Shown here piece by piece: positions 38,307 through 50,900 of a DNA stretch of 64,000 nucleotides. Below the pieces are notes generated by a model. It worked only from the letters and a program-made list of their open reading frames with translations. It did not search any database and was not told the DNA's origin. Numbering within the stretch: the first letter of the stretch is position 1; every line of letters starts with the position of its first letter. Origin of the DNA: Leclercia sp. 29361 (GTDB lineage Bacteria; Pseudomonadota; Gammaproteobacteria; Enterobacterales; Enterobacteriaceae); the NCBI RefSeq assembly GCF_011290365.1, contig NZ_CP049786.1:1612001-1676000 (forward strand), read 5' to 3'. The position numbers were made by a program, and so were the translations under genes.

Positions 38307-40055
38307 ATGCATAACGACAAAGATCTCTCCACGTGGCAGACCTTCCGCCGACTCTGGCCGGTGATTGCACCCTTCAGAACGGGCCTTATCGTGGCGGGCG
38401 TAGCGTTAATCCTCAACGCAGCCAGCGATACCTTCATGTTATCGCTCCTCAAACCGTTACTGGACGACGGTTTTGGTAAAACGGATCGCTCAGTGTTGCT
38501 CTGGATGCCACTGGTGGTTATCGGCCTGATGATTTTACGCGGCATCACCAGCTATATCTCCAGCTACTGCCTCTCGTGGGTATCCGGCAAAGTGGTAATG
38601 ACCATGCGCCGTCGCCTGTTCAGTCACATGATGGGCATGCCGGTGGCGTTCTTCGACAAGCAGTCGACGGGCACCTTGCTGTCGCGTATTACCTACGACT
38701 CCGAGCAGGTAGCTTCCTCCTCCTCCAGCGCACTGATTACCGTGGTGCGTGAAGGGGCCTCGATCATTGGCCTGTTCATCCTGATGTTCTGGTACAGCTG
38801 GCAGCTGTCGCTGATCCTGATCGTGCTGGCACCAATTGTGTCGATCGCGATCCGCGTCGTCTCCAAACGTTTCCGCAGCATCAGTAAGAACATGCAGAAC
38901 ACGATGGGGCAGGTGACCACCAGCGCCGAGCAGATGCTGAAAGGGCATAAAGAGGTGCTGATTTTTGGCGGCCAGGAAGTGGAAACCAAGCGCTTCGATA
39001 AGGTCAGCAATAAGATGCGTCTGCAGGGGATGAAGATGGTTTCCGCCTCTTCCATCTCCGACCCGATCATTCAGCTTATCGCCTCTCTGGCGCTGGCGTT
39101 TGTGCTGTATGCTGCCAGCTTCCCGAGCGTGATGGAAACCTTAACCGCCGGTACCATTACCGTGGTCTTCTCGTCGATGATTGCCCTGATGCGCCCGCTG
39201 AAATCGTTAACCAACGTTAACGCCCAGTTCCAGCGCGGGATGGCAGCCTGTCAGACGCTGTTCGCTATTCTCGATTCCGAACAGGAAAAAGACGAAGGTA
39301 AGCGCGTCATCGAGCGCTCAACCGGCGATGTGGAGTTCCGCAACGTGACTTTCACCTATCCGGGTCGCGACACGCCTGCTCTGCGTAACATCAATCTGAA
39401 AATCCCGGCAGGCAAGACCGTGGCGCTGGTGGGCCGTTCAGGATCCGGTAAATCGACCATCGCCAGCCTGATCACCCGCTTCTATGATATCGATGAAGGC
39501 GAGATCCTGATCGATGGTCACGATCTGCGCGAGTATACCCTGCGGTCGCTGCGTAACCAGGTCGCCCTGGTTTCCCAGAATGTGCATCTGTTTAACGACA
39601 CCGTCGCCAATAACATTGCATATGCCCGTAACGAAGAGTACAGCCGTGAGCAGATTGAAGCGGCGGCGCGGATGGCCTACGCCATGGACTTCATCAATAA
39701 GATGGATAACGGCCTGGATACCATTATCGGTGAAAATGGCGTGCTGCTCTCCGGCGGTCAGCGCCAGCGTATCGCCATTGCGCGCGCGCTGCTGCGTGAC
39801 AGTCCGATCCTGATCCTTGATGAAGCCACTTCGGCGCTGGATACCGAGTCTGAACGTGCTATCCAGTCTGCGCTGGATGAGCTGCAAAAGAACCGTACCT
39901 CGCTGGTGATCGCACACCGCCTGTCGACCATCGAAAAAGCCGATGAAATCGTGGTGGTGGAAGATGGTTACATCGTCGAACGCGGCAGCCATACCGACCT
40001 GCTGGCGCATCAGGGCGTGTATGCGCAACTTCATAAGATGCAGTTTGGCGCATGA
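38307..40055 (+). CDS. msbA: Lipid A export ATP-binding/permease protein MsbA
   Basis: The homodimeric ABC flippase moves lipid A-core across the inner membrane. The 582 residues match E. coli in length. Six helices lie within about residues 20-320, Walker A is GRSGSGKS (376-383), the signature is LSGGQRQR and Walker B is [12 protein letters not shown]. Its stop overlaps the lpxK start (ATGA), linking export with lipid A phosphorylation. Confidence 0.98.
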   Translation: MHNDKDLSTWQTFRRLWPVIAPFRTGLIVAGVALILNAASDTFMLSLLKPLLDDGFGKTDRSVLLWMPLVVIGLMILRGITSYISSYCLSWVSGKVVMTMRRRLFSHMMGMPVAFFDKQSTGTLLSRITYDSEQVASSSSSALITVVREGASIIGLFILMFWYSWQLSLILIVLAPIVSIAIRVVSKRFRSISKNMQNTMGQVTTSAEQMLKGHKEVLIFGGQEVETKRFDKVSNKMRLQGMKMVSASSISDPIIQLIASLALAFVLYAASFPSVMETLTAGTITVVFSSMIALMRPLKSLTNVNAQFQRGMAACQTLFAILDSEQEKDEGKRVIERSTGDVEFRNVTFTYPGRDTPALRNINLKIPAGKTVALVGRSGSGKSTIASLITRFYDIDEGEILIDGHDLREYTLRSLRNQVALVSQNVHLFNDTVANNIAYARNEEYSREQIEAAARMAYAMDFINKMDNGLDTIIGENGVLLSGGQRQRIAIARALLRDSPILILDEATSALDTESERAIQSALDELQKNRTSLVIAHRLSTIEKADEIVVVEDGYIVERGSHTDLLAHQGVYAQLHKMQFGA

Positions 40056-41050
40056 TTGCCCGCATCTGGTCCGGTGAGTCTCCGCTCTGGCTGCTGCTGT
40101 TGCCGCTCTCCTGGCTGTATGGCCTGGTCAGCGGCCTGATCCGCCTCAGCTATAAAGTGGGGCTCAAACGGGCCTGGCGTGCACCCGTACCGGTGGTGGT
40201 GGTGGGGAACCTCACCGCTGGCGGCAACGGTAAAACGCCGGTGGTGATCTGGCTGGTGGAACAGCTGACCCAACGCGGGATCCGCGTGGGGGTCGTCTCC
40301 CGGGGATACGGCGGCAAGGCGGAGCGCTATCCGCTGCTGCTGACCGCGCAAACCACCACCGCGGAAGCGGGTGATGAACCGGTGCTGATCTTTCAGCGCA
40401 CCGGTGCGCCGGTGGCAGTCTCGCCGGTACGTAGTGAGGCGGTTCAGGCCCTGCTAGCCCATGCTGATGTGCAGATGGTGATTACCGACGACGGGCTGCA
40501 GCACTACGCTCTGGCCCGGGATAAAGAGATCGTGGTGATTGACGGTGTGCGCCGCTTTGGTAACGGCTGGTGGTTACCCGCCGGGCCGATGCGCGAGCGC
40601 GCTTCTCGCCTGCGTTCTGTGGATGCGGTCATCGTCAACGGTGGTACGGCACAGGCGGGGGAAATCCCGATGCAGCTGCGCCCAGGCCTGGCAGTAAATC
40701 TGCTGACCGGCGAACGGCGTGACGTCGCTGAACTCCCTGATCTGGTGGCCATGGCCGGTATCGGTCATCCTCCACGCTTTTTCGCGACCCTCGAAGCCTG
40801 TGGCGCCCGGCTCCTTAATACGGTGCCGCTGGCCGACCACCAGGCGCTAAGCCTCGAACAGGTTGCCGGCTTTACCGCTCCCGGTCAGACGCTGATCATG
40901 ACCGAAAAAGATGCGGTGAAATGCCGGGCATTTGCCCGCGATAACTGGTGGTATTTGCCGGTTGACGCTGAACTGCAGGGCGAACAGCCCGAACAACTCC
41001 TGCAGGCGCTGATTGCGCTGGCAGAAGAGGTTTCCCCGCGCACTCATTAA
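40052..41050 (+). CDS. lpxK: Tetraacyldisaccharide 4'-kinase
   Basis: Phosphorylates the 4' position of the lipid A precursor at the inner-membrane surface. The 332-residue protein is four residues longer than E. coli LpxK, with the extra length at the C terminus. The P-loop is in '[11 protein letters not shown]' (about 51-61), after an N-terminal hydrophobic segment. It overlaps msbA by four bases. Confidence 0.97.
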   Translation: MIARIWSGESPLWLLLLPLSWLYGLVSGLIRLSYKVGLKRAWRAPVPVVVVGNLTAGGNGKTPVVIWLVEQLTQRGIRVGVVSRGYGGKAERYPLLLTAQTTTAEAGDEPVLIFQRTGAPVAVSPVRSEAVQALLAHADVQMVITDDGLQHYALARDKEIVVIDGVRRFGNGWWLPAGPMRERASRLRSVDAVIVNGGTAQAGEIPMQLRPGLAVNLLTGERRDVAELPDLVAMAGIGHPPRFFATLEACGARLLNTVPLADHQALSLEQVAGFTAPGQTLIMTEKDAVKCRAFARDNWWYLPVDAELQGEQPEQLLQALIALAEEVSPRTH

Positions 41051-41061
41051 CAGGAGATGGC

Positions 41062-42291
41062 ATGGCTTTACCGCAACTTACGCTTTCAGCCGCACGTCAT
41101 CTTCATCTCGCCGCGCAGGGGCTTTTGAAAAAGCCCCTGCGCGGCGCGCAGCCCGCCGATATTCTTACTACCATCCAGCGCATGTCGCTTCTGCAAATCG
41201 ACACCATCAATATCGTTGCCCGCAGCCCGTATCTGGTGCTGTTCAGCCGTCTCGGCCACTATCAGCCCGCATGGCTGGATAACGCCCTGCGTCAGGGCGA
41301 GCTGATGGAGTACTGGGCGCACGAAGCATGCTTTCTGCCGCGCAGCGATTTTGCGCTGGTGCGTCACCGGATGCTCTCCCCCGACAAAATGGGCTGGAAA
41401 TACCGTCAGGCATGGATGCAGGAGCACGCGGAGGAGATTGAGCAGCTGATCGGCCTTATTCAGGAGAAGGGCCCGGTGCGTTCCGCTGATTTCGAACATC
41501 CCCGCAAAGGCACCAGCGGATGGTGGGAGTGGAAGCCGCATAAACGTCATCTTGAGGGGTTGTTTACCGCCGGAAAGGTGATGGTGGTTGAAAGGCGAAA
41601 CTTCCAGCGCGTCTACGATCTCACGCACCGGGTGATGCCGGAGTGGGATGACAGCCGGGATATGCTGACCCAGGCGGCGGCCGAAGCTGTAATGCTGGAA
41701 AACAGCGCCCGCAGCTTAGGCATTTTCCACGCCCGGTGGTTGGCCGATTATTATCGCCTGCGTCAGCCGGTGCTGGCTCCGCTGCTTGAGCGCTGGCAGG
41801 CGCAGCAGCAGGTAGTGCGTGTCGAGGTAGAGACGCTGGGAGAGATGTGGCTGCATGCCGATCTGCTGCCGCTGCTTCCTCTTGCAGAGGAAGGCAAGCT
41901 CACCGCCACCCACAGCGCCGTCCTGTCGCCCTTTGATCCTGTCGTCTGGGATCGCAAGCGTGCGGAGCAGCTGTTTAACTTCAGTTACCGTCTGGAGTGC
42001 TACACCCCGGCCCCGAAACGTCAGTACGGCTATTTCGTCCTGCCACTGCTGCACAAAGGGCAACTGGTGGGGCGGATGGATGCCAAAATGCACCGCAAAA
42101 CCGGCGAGCTGCAGATTATCGCTCTCTTTCTGGAAGAGGGTGTCCGGGTCAGTGCCGGGCTGGAAAAGGGGCTCACTGCCGCAATCAGCGACTTTGCGGG
42201 CTGGCAGGGGGCAACACGGATCGCGCTGGGCCATCTTCCTGACGGACTTTTTGCTGCCTGTCGACGTGGCTGGGAAATAGACGCGGTCTGA
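41062..42291 (+). CDS. ycaQ: Interstrand-crosslink DNA glycosylase YcaQ
   Basis: The 409-residue protein belongs to the HTH_42/AlkZ-like family. E. coli YcaQ is a DNA glycosylase that unhooks interstrand crosslinks and removes bulky alkylpurines. The catalytic Q-x-D motif appears as Q45-I-D47 in 'SLLQIDTIN', the YcaQ-type variant rather than the Q-x-Q of AlkZ. It starts 11 bp after lpxK and is read in the same unit. Confidence 0.94.
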   Translation: MALPQLTLSAARHLHLAAQGLLKKPLRGAQPADILTTIQRMSLLQIDTINIVARSPYLVLFSRLGHYQPAWLDNALRQGELMEYWAHEACFLPRSDFALVRHRMLSPDKMGWKYRQAWMQEHAEEIEQLIGLIQEKGPVRSADFEHPRKGTSGWWEWKPHKRHLEGLFTAGKVMVVERRNFQRVYDLTHRVMPEWDDSRDMLTQAAAEAVMLENSARSLGIFHARWLADYYRLRQPVLAPLLERWQAQQQVVRVEVETLGEMWLHADLLPLLPLAEEGKLTATHSAVLSPFDPVVWDRKRAEQLFNFSYRLECYTPAPKRQYGYFVLPLLHKGQLVGRMDAKMHRKTGELQIIALFLEEGVRVSAGLEKGLTAAISDFAGWQGATRIALGHLPDGLFAACRRGWEIDAV

Positions 42292-42336
42292 AAAAGGAAT
42301 ATGGTAAGCTTTACCGATCATTGATACGGAGGAACT

Positions 42337-43262
<926 letters not shown>

Positions 43263-43269
43263 TCCCCGC

Positions 43270-43297
43270 CATCCCCTCGCCTGAGGGGATGTTTTAT
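43270..43297 (+). terminator. Terminator after kdsB
   Basis: ATCCCCTC (43271-43278) and GAGGGGAT (43283-43290) form a perfect 8-bp stem, followed by GTTTTATCTT. Confidence 0.85.
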
Positions 43298-43393
43298 CTT
43301 CTCTATTTCTTCTCAGAATCGCCTCATAAGAGTGACATCCGCCCGTCAGACGCTCATTATAAAAGCAGTAGTCTTAATGGGGGGTAATCTCAA

Positions 43394-44287
43394 ATGGAAC
43401 AGCTACGTGCCGAACTCAGCCATCTGCTGGGTGAAAAACTGAGCCGTGTGGAATGCGTGCATGAAAAGGCGGATACCACGCTGTGGTCGTTGTATGACAG
43501 TCAGGGAAACCCCATGCCGTTACTGGCGCGAAGCTTCTCTTCACCGGATGTTGCCCGACAGCTGGCGTGGAAAATCTCCATGCTGGCCCGCAGCGGTACG
43601 GTCAGAATGCCGACCGTCTATGGCGTGATGACCCACGAAGAACACCCGGGGCCTGATGTGTTGCTGCTCGAGCGCCTGCGCGGCGTGCCGGTCGAAGCGC
43701 CGGCCCGCACCCCGGAACGCTGGGAACAGCTTAAGGATCAGATTGTCGAGGCGCTGCTGGCCTGGCACCGGATGGACAGCGGGGGGCTGGTGGGGGCGGT
43801 GGACAGCACCCAAGAGAACCTCTGGCCGCTCTGGTATCGCCAGCGGGTTGAGGTCCTGTGGGGAACGTTAAACCAGTACCGCAACACCGGCCTGACCATG
43901 CAGGACAAACGGATCCTGTTTCGGACCCGGGAATGCCTGCCCGGCCTGTTTAAAGGCTTCAACGACAACAGCGTGCTGAGCCACGGCAACTTTACCCTGC
44001 GCAGTATGCTTAAGGATCCGCGCAGCGATCAGCTGCTGGCGATGGTCGGGCCGGGGGTGATGCTGTGGGCCCCGCGGGAGTTTGAACTGTTTCGGCTGAG
44101 TGAGGGCGGGCAGGCAGAAGATCTGCTCTGGCACTATCTGCAGCGCGCGCCGGTCTCAGAGTCATTCCTCTGGCGGCGCTGGCTGTATCTGCTGTGGGAC
44201 GAAGTGGCGCAGCTGGTCAATACCGGGCGTTTTAACCGCGCCAACTTCGACCTGGCGTCGAAATCACTGCTCCCCTGGCTCGCCTGA
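43394..44287 (+). CDS. ycbJ: Uncharacterised phosphotransferase-like protein YcbJ
   Basis: The 297-residue protein matches E. coli YcbJ in length. The overall pattern resembles an aminoglycoside-phosphotransferase/choline-kinase fold, with an internal 'HGNFTLRSML' segment in the place of the catalytic loop. That segment lacks the canonical D of HxDxxxxN, so kinase activity is doubtful. There is no known function. Its 3' end overlaps the convergent elyC gene by 24 bp and no terminator fits between them. Confidence 0.88.
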   Translation: MEQLRAELSHLLGEKLSRVECVHEKADTTLWSLYDSQGNPMPLLARSFSSPDVARQLAWKISMLARSGTVRMPTVYGVMTHEEHPGPDVLLLERLRGVPVEAPARTPERWEQLKDQIVEALLAWHRMDSGGLVGAVDSTQENLWPLWYRQRVEVLWGTLNQYRNTGLTMQDKRILFRTRECLPGLFKGFNDNSVLSHGNFTLRSMLKDPRSDQLLAMVGPGVMLWAPREFELFRLSEGGQAEDLLWHYLQRAPVSESFLWRRWLYLLWDEVAQLVNTGRFNRANFDLASKSLLPWLA

Positions 44288-45043
44288 CGGGGCTTTAAGC
44301 CACTGCCAGACGCGTCCGAGCGTCTCGTAACCCACGCGATCGCTGTGCATCAGCCAGACCGGGGACGGAATAATCCGTTCCCAGAGGTTGAGCGGCGCGC
44401 TAATTGCCAGTTGGTTAGCTGGGGCGGGCAGGGGATGTAATCCCTGCTGTTCAAAAAAGATCATCGCCCGCGGAAGATGCGAGGCGGAGGTCACCAGCAG
44501 GAACGGGGCATCGCCGATCGCCTGCTTCACCGCTGCGGCTTCCTCTTCGGTATCTTTCGGGCTGTCGAGGGTGATGATCTCCTCGCGCGGTACCCCCAGC
44601 GACTGCGCCACGCGCGCCCCGGCTTCAGCGGTACTCACCGGGTTGTTTTGCGCTGCCGCCCCGGTGAAGATCATCTTCGAGCCGGGATTCGCCAGCCACA
44701 GGCGCATCCCTTCATTGAGTCGCGGCAGGCTGTTGTTAATCAGATTAGAGCTGGGCGCCCAGTCAGGATCCCAGGTGTAACCCCCGCCGAGTACCACGAT
44801 GTACTCAACTTTTTGATTTCCCTGCCAGGTCGGGTACTTATTTTCCACCGGACGTAACAACCCGTCCGCCACCGGCTGCAGGCTCAGCAGCAGGAGCACC
44901 AGCCAGCCTGCCGTGGTAATAATTTTACCGGTTCTCTGAAAGCGGCTAAACCACAGCAACCCCAGGCCCAGCGCGATACACAGCAGAATAAGAGGGAGGG
45001 GAAGCATCATGCCGCCAATATATTTTTTTAGGGTAAAAAGCAT
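44264..45043 (-). CDS. elyC: Envelope biogenesis factor ElyC (DUF218)
   Basis: The 259-residue inner-membrane protein is needed in E. coli for peptidoglycan synthesis at low temperature and acts on lipid-carrier availability. Two N-terminal helices (about 10-60) are followed by a DUF218/SanA-like domain with 'YIVVLGGGY' and 'TSASHLPRAM'. It converges on ycbJ with a 24-bp overlap of coding ends, and diverges from cmoM over 124 bp. Confidence 0.95.
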   Translation of the reverse strand: MLFTLKKYIGGMMLPLPLILLCIALGLGLLWFSRFQRTGKIITTAGWLVLLLLSLQPVADGLLRPVENKYPTWQGNQKVEYIVVLGGGYTWDPDWAPSSNLINNSLPRLNEGMRLWLANPGSKMIFTGAAAQNNPVSTAEAGARVAQSLGVPREEIITLDSPKDTEEEAAAVKQAIGDAPFLLVTSASHLPRAMIFFEQQGLHPLPAPANQLAISAPLNLWERIIPSPVWLMHSDRVGYETLGRVWQWLKAPSGEPGEQ

Positions 45044-45167
45044 CCTTTCTGGCTCCTTTTTTGACCATACAGCTGAGGATTGTTAGCGATATTACACCAG
45101 AGAGGTTCATTCTCCGCCCGGCTGTGACAAAATAGCGGTTTTGCAGTGAGCGGGTGGAGTTCTCCCA

Positions 45168-45953
45168 ATGCGGGATCGCAATTTTGATGACATCGCGGAA
45201 AAGTTTGCCCGCAATATTTATGGCACGACCAAGGGCCAGTTGCGTCAAACGATCCTCTGGCAGGATCTGGACATCCTGCTCGCCCGCTTTGGGCCGAAAA
45301 AATTGCGCGTCCTTGACGCCGGCGGCGGTGAAGGTCAGACGGCGATAAAAATGGCCGAGCGTGGACACCACGTCATCCTCTGCGACCTGTCAGCAGAGAT
45401 GATCGCCCGGGCTGAAAGCGCGGCGATGGAGAAAGGTGTGAGCGATAACATGCAATTTATACATTGCGCCGCTCAGGACATCGCTCAACATTTGGAAAGC
45501 CCGGTTGATCTGATATTGTCTCATGCGGTGCTGGAGTGGGTGGCCGACCCCCAGGCGCTGTTGCAGACGCTATGGTCGATACTGCACCCCGGCGGCGCGT
45601 TGTCGCTGATGTTTTACAATGCCAACGGCCTGCTGATGCGTAACGTGCTGGTGGGTAATTTTGGCTATGTGCAGCAGGGCATGTACAAAAAGAAACGGCG
45701 CACGCTTTCACCGGACTTTCCGCGCGATCCGCAGCAGGTCTACGGCTGGCTGGAAGCGATGGGCTGGGAGATCGCCGGGAAAACCGGCATCAGGGTGTTT
45801 CACGACTATTTGCGTGATAAACAAAAGCAGCATGAGTGTTTTGACGCCCTGACAGAATTAGAGACGCGGTACTGTCGCCAGGAGCCCTGGATCAGCCTTG
45901 GCCGCTACATACACGTCACCGCGCACAAGCCGCAGAGCAAGGATAACTTATGA
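45168..45953 (+). CDS. cmoM: tRNA 5-carboxymethoxyuridine methyltransferase
   Basis: The SAM-dependent enzyme (formerly SmtA) methylates cmo5U to mcmo5U at the wobble position of certain tRNAs. The 261-residue class I methyltransferase has SAM motif I '[10 protein letters not shown]' (48-57) and the motif II-like '[12 protein letters not shown]'. Its stop codon overlaps the mukF start (ATGA), as in the E. coli smtA-muk operon. Confidence 0.96.
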   Translation: MRDRNFDDIAEKFARNIYGTTKGQLRQTILWQDLDILLARFGPKKLRVLDAGGGEGQTAIKMAERGHHVILCDLSAEMIARAESAAMEKGVSDNMQFIHCAAQDIAQHLESPVDLILSHAVLEWVADPQALLQTLWSILHPGGALSLMFYNANGLLMRNVLVGNFGYVQQGMYKKKRRTLSPDFPRDPQQVYGWLEAMGWEIAGKTGIRVFHDYLRDKQKQHECFDALTELETRYCRQEPWISLGRYIHVTAHKPQSKDNL

Positions 45954-47272
45954 GTGAATTTTCCCAGACAGTCCCCGAGCTGGTTGCCTGGGCCCGAAAA
46001 AACGATTTCTCCCTCTCGCTGCCGGTAGACAGACTCTCTTTTCTGCTGGCGGTTGCCACGCTGAACGGCGAACGGCTGGATGGAGAAATGAGCGAGGGCG
46101 AACTGGTGGATGCGTTCCGCCATGTCAGTGATGCGTTTGAGCAAACCAGCGAAACCATTAATGTGCGTGCCAATAACGCGATTAACGATATGGTGCGTCA
46201 ACGTCTGCTGAACCGCTTTACCAGCGAACTGGCGGAAGGGAACGCCATCTATCGCCTGACGCCACTGGGCATTGGCATCACCGACTATTACATTCGCCAG
46301 CGTGAATTCTCGACCCTGCGCCTCTCGATGCAGCTCTCCATTGTGGCGGGCGAACTGAAGCGTGCGGCGGATGCCGCTGATGAAAACGGCGACGAGTTCC
46401 ACTGGCACCGCAACGTCTACGCGCCGCTGAAATACTCGGTGGCCGAAATTTTCGACAGCATCGATCTGACCCAGCGCATTATGGATGAGCAGCAGCAGCT
46501 GGTGAAAGACGACATCGCCCAGCTGCTGAACAAAGACTGGCGGGCGGCGATCTCCAGCTGTGAAATGTTGCTGTCAGAAACCTCCGGCACCCTGCGTGAA
46601 CTGCAGGATACGCTGGAAGCCGCGGGCGACAAGCTGCAGGCCAACCTGCTGCGCATCCAGGATGCCACCCTGGCCCATGACAACCTGCATTTTGTCGATC
46701 GGCTGGTCTTCGACCTGCAGAGCAAACTCGACCGCATTATCAGCTGGGGCCAGCAGGCCATTGACCTGTGGATCGGCTACGACCGCCATGTGCATAAATT
46801 TATCCGTACCGCCATCGATATGGATAAAAACCGCGTCTTTGCCCAGCGTCTGCGCCAGTCGGTCCAGACCTACTTCGATGCGCCATGGGCGCTGACCTAC
46901 GCCAGCGCCGACCGTCTGCTCGATATGCGTGACGAAGAGATGAGCCTGCGGGACGAAGAGGTGACCGGTGAACTGCCGGCAGACCTGGAATATGAAGAGT
47001 TTAACGAAATACGGGAACAGCTTGCCGCGATGATCGAGGAGCAGTTGGCGATCTTCAAAGCCAAAAATACCCCGCTGGATCTCGGTCTGGTGGTGCGCGA
47101 CTACCTCGCACAATACCCACGTGCGCGCCATTTTGATATCGCCCGCATCGTGGTCGATCAGGCGGTACGCCTGGGCGTCGCGCAAGCAGATTTCACCGGC
47201 CTGCCGCCGAAGTGGCAGCCGATTAACGATTACGGAGCCAAGGTACAGGCGCATGTCATTGACAAATATTGA
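45950..47272 (+). CDS. mukF: Chromosome partition protein MukF (kleisin)
   Basis: The 440-residue kleisin bridges the MukB heads and binds MukE in the MukBEF SMC complex. An N-terminal winged helix dimerises, a helical middle region contacts the MukB neck, and the C-terminal winged helix binds the MukB cap. It has the same length as E. coli MukF and overlaps both neighbours: 4 bp with cmoM and 20 bp with mukE. Confidence 0.98.
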   Translation: MSEFSQTVPELVAWARKNDFSLSLPVDRLSFLLAVATLNGERLDGEMSEGELVDAFRHVSDAFEQTSETINVRANNAINDMVRQRLLNRFTSELAEGNAIYRLTPLGIGITDYYIRQREFSTLRLSMQLSIVAGELKRAADAADENGDEFHWHRNVYAPLKYSVAEIFDSIDLTQRIMDEQQQLVKDDIAQLLNKDWRAAISSCEMLLSETSGTLRELQDTLEAAGDKLQANLLRIQDATLAHDNLHFVDRLVFDLQSKLDRIISWGQQAIDLWIGYDRHVHKFIRTAIDMDKNRVFAQRLRQSVQTYFDAPWALTYASADRLLDMRDEEMSLRDEEVTGELPADLEYEEFNEIREQLAAMIEEQLAIFKAKNTPLDLGLVVRDYLAQYPRARHFDIARIVVDQAVRLGVAQADFTGLPPKWQPINDYGAKVQAHVIDKY

Positions 47273-47957
47273 ACACGTGATGCCCGCTAAGCTGGCACTG
47301 GCGCTGGCAAATCCGATCTTTCCGGCGCTGGACAGCCAGCTGCGTGCCGGTCGTCACATTGGTCTCGACGAGCTGGATAATCACGCCTTTTTGATGGATT
47401 TCCAGGAATATCTGGAAGAGTTTTATGCCCGCTATAACGTGGAGCTGATCCGCGCCCCGGAAGGTTTCTTCTACCTGCGCCCGCGCTCCACCACGCTTAT
47501 TCCGCGTTCGGTGCTGTCCGAGCTGGACATGATGGTCGGCAAAATTCTCTGCTACCTCTATCTCAGCCCGGAGCGTCTGGCTAATGAAGGCATCTTCACC
47601 CAGCAGGAGCTCTATGACGAGCTGATGACGCTGGCAGACGAAGGCAAACTGCTGAAGCTGGTGAACAACCGCTCCACCGGTTCCGACGTTGACCGTCAGA
47701 AGTTACAGGAAAAAGTTCGCTCCTCCCTGAACCGTCTGCGCCGTCTGGGGATGGTGTGGTTTATGGGCCACGACAGCAGTAAATTCCGCATCACGGAATC
47801 GGTATTCCGCTTCGGCGCCGACGTGCGCGTGGGCGATGACGCCCGTGAAGCGCAGCTGCGCATGATCCGCGATGGCGAAGCGATGCCGGTGGAAAACCAC
47901 CTGCAGCTCAATGATGAGCATGAAGACAATCAGCCGGATAGCGGGGAGGAAGAGTAA
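47253..47957 (+). CDS. mukE: Chromosome partition protein MukE
   Basis: Accessory winged-helix subunit of MukBEF that modulates ATPase activity and DNA loading. The ATG at 47253 gives 234 residues beginning [10 protein letters not shown], matching E. coli in length; the longer upstream frame only shadows mukF. The acidic C terminus ends SGEEE. It overlaps mukF by 20 bp and mukB by one base (TAATG). Confidence 0.97.
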   Translation: MSLTNIEHVMPAKLALALANPIFPALDSQLRAGRHIGLDELDNHAFLMDFQEYLEEFYARYNVELIRAPEGFFYLRPRSTTLIPRSVLSELDMMVGKILCYLYLSPERLANEGIFTQQELYDELMTLADEGKLLKLVNNRSTGSDVDRQKLQEKVRSSLNRLRRLGMVWFMGHDSSKFRITESVFRFGADVRVGDDAREAQLRMIRDGEAMPVENHLQLNDEHEDNQPDSGEEE

Positions 47958-50900
47958 TGATTGAACGCGGTAAATTTCGCTCACTGACGCTGATTAACTG
48001 GAACGGTTTCTTTGCCCGCACCTTTGATCTCGATGAGCTGGTAACCACGCTCTCGGGCGGGAACGGGGCCGGAAAATCCACCACCATGGCGGCGTTCGTC
48101 ACCGCCCTGATCCCGGATCTGACGCTGCTGCACTTCCGTAACACCACCGAAGCCGGTGCGACCAGCGGCTCCCGCGATAAGGGTCTGCACGGTAAGCTGA
48201 AGGCGGGTGTCTGTTATTCGGTGCTGGACGTGATCAACTCCCGTCACCAGCGCGTGGTCGTCGGCGTACGTCTGCAGCAGGTCGCCGGGCGCGACCGTAA
48301 GGTGGACATCAAGCCGTTCGCCATTCAGGGTCTGCCAACGTCCGTTCAGCCGACTTCGCTGTTAACGGAAACCCTGAACGACCGCCAGGCGCGCGTGCTG
48401 ACGCTTCAGGAGCTGAAAGACAAGCTGGAAGCCATCGAAGGCGTGCAGTTTAAGCAGTTCAACTCGATCACCGAATACCACTCCCTGATGTTCGATCTGG
48501 GCGTAGTGGCGCGTCGTCTGCGTTCGGCCTCGGATCGTAGTAAATACTATCGCCTAATTGAGGCCTCGCTGTACGGCGGGATCTCCAGCGCCATTACCCG
48601 CTCCCTGCGCGACTACCTGTTGCCGGAGAACAGCGGCGTGCGCAAAGCCTTCCAGGATATGGAAGCGGCGCTGCGTGAAAACCGCATGACGCTGGAAGCC
48701 ATTCGCGTCACCCAGTCGGACCGCGACCTGTTCAAGCATCTGATCAGCGAAGCCACCAACTATGTGGCTGCTGACTATATGCGCCATGCCAACGAGCGAC
48801 GCATTCATCTGGATCAGGCCCTTGAGTATCGCCGCGAGCTGTTTACCTCGCGCCAGCAGCTGGCGTCCGAGCAGTACAAGCACGTCGAGATGGCCCGCGA
48901 GCTGTCCGAGCATAACGGGGCAGAAGGGGATCTGGAGGCCGATTATCAGGCTGCCAGCGATCATCTGAACCTGGTGCAAACCGCGCTGCGTCAGCAGGAA
49001 AAAATTGAGCGCTACGAAGCGGATCTCGATGAACTGCAAATTCGTCTGGAAGAGCAGAACGAAGTGGTGGCCGAAGCCGCCGACAAGCAGGAAGAGAACG
49101 AAGGCCGCGCCGAAGCCGCCGAGCTGGAAGTGGATGAGCTGAAAAGCCAGCTTGCCGACTATCAGCAGGCGCTGGACGTTCAGCAAACCCGCGCCATTCA
49201 GTACAACCAGGCCCTGCAGGCCCTGCAGCGCGCGAAAGATCTCTGCCATCTGCCGGATCTGACTCCGGAGAGCGCCGATCAGTGGCTGGAAACCTTCCAG
49301 GCGAAAGAGCAGGAAGCTACCGAGAAGCTGCTGAATCTCGACCAGAAAATGAGCGTGGCGCAAACCGCGCACAGCCAGTTTGAACAGGCGTATCAGCTGG
49401 TGGCGGCGATTAACGGCCCGCTGGCGCGCAGTGAAGCCTGGAGCGTGGCCCGCGAGCTGCTGCGTGATGGCGTCAACCAGCGTCATCAGGCGGAACAGGT
49501 TCAGCCGCTGCGTATGCGTCTGAACGAACTGGAACAGCGTCTGCGGGAACAGCAGGAGGCGGAACGTCTGCTGGCTGAATTCTGTAAGCGCCAGGGCAAA
49601 CGGATTGATATCGAGGATCTGGAAGCCCTGCATCAGGAGCTGGAAGCCCGTATCGCGTCGCTGTCTGACAGCGTCTCCAGCGCCAGCGAGCAGCGCATGC
49701 AGCTGCGCCAGGAGCTGGAACAGCTACAGTCACGCATTCAGAACCTGATGCAGCGCGCCCCGATCTGGCTGGCAGCCCAGAGCAGCCTGAGCCAGCTCAG
49801 CGAGCAGTGCGGCGAGGAGTTCGAATCCAGTCAGGAGGTGACAGAGTACCTTCAGCAGCTGCTGGAGCGTGAACGCGAAGCCATCGTTGAGCGTGATGAA
49901 GTGGGCGCGCGCAAACGTGCCGTCGACGAAGAAATTGAGCGCCTGAGCCAGCCGGGCGGGGCAGAAGATGCACGCCTGAACACCCTGGCAGAACGTTTTG
50001 GCGGCGTGCTGCTGTCCGAAATCTACGACGACGTCAGCCTCGAAGATGCACCGTACTACTCGGCGCTGTATGGCCCGTCCCGCCACGCTATCGTGGTGCC
50101 GGATCTTTCGCTGATCGCCGACCAGCTCGAAGGTCTGGAAGATTGCCCGGAAGATCTCTATCTGATCGAAGGGGATCCGCAGTCGTTCGATGACAGCGTC
50201 TTTGGCGTCGACGAGCTGGAAAAAGCGGTGGTGGTGAAAATCGCCGATCGACAGTGGCGTTATTCGCGCTTCCCGACGCTGCCGCTGTTTGGCCGCGCCG
50301 CGCGTGAAAGCCGCATTGAGAGCCTGCACGCCGAGCGCGAAACGCTGTCAGAACGTTTTGCCACGCTGTCGTTTGATGTGCAAAAAACCCAGCGTCTGCA
50401 CCAGGCGTTCAGCCGCTTTATCGGCAGCCATCTGGCAGTAGCCTTTGATGCCGATCCGGAAGCGGAGATCCGCAAACTCACCACCCGCCGTGGTGAACTG
50501 GAACGCGCCATCTCTAACCACGAGAATGACAACCAGCAAAGCCGGGTGCAGTTCGAACAGGCCAAAGAGGGCGTCGCGGCGCTTAACCGCATCCTGCCGC
50601 GCCTCAACCTGCTGGCGGATGACACCCTCGCCGATCGCGTGGATGAGATCCAGGAGCGCCTCGACGACGCGCAGGAAGCCGCGCGCTTTGTGCAGCAGCA
50701 CGGCAACCAGCTGGCGAAGCTGGAGCCGATGCTCTCCGTTCTGCAGAGCGATCCGGAACAGTTTGAACAGCTGAAAGAAGATTACGCCTGGTCCCAGCAG
50801 GTTCAGCGTGAAGCCCGTCAGCAGGCGTTTGCCCTGACCGAAGTGGCCCAGCGTCGGGCGCACTTCAGCTACTCCGATTCGGCGGAAATGCTGAACGGCA

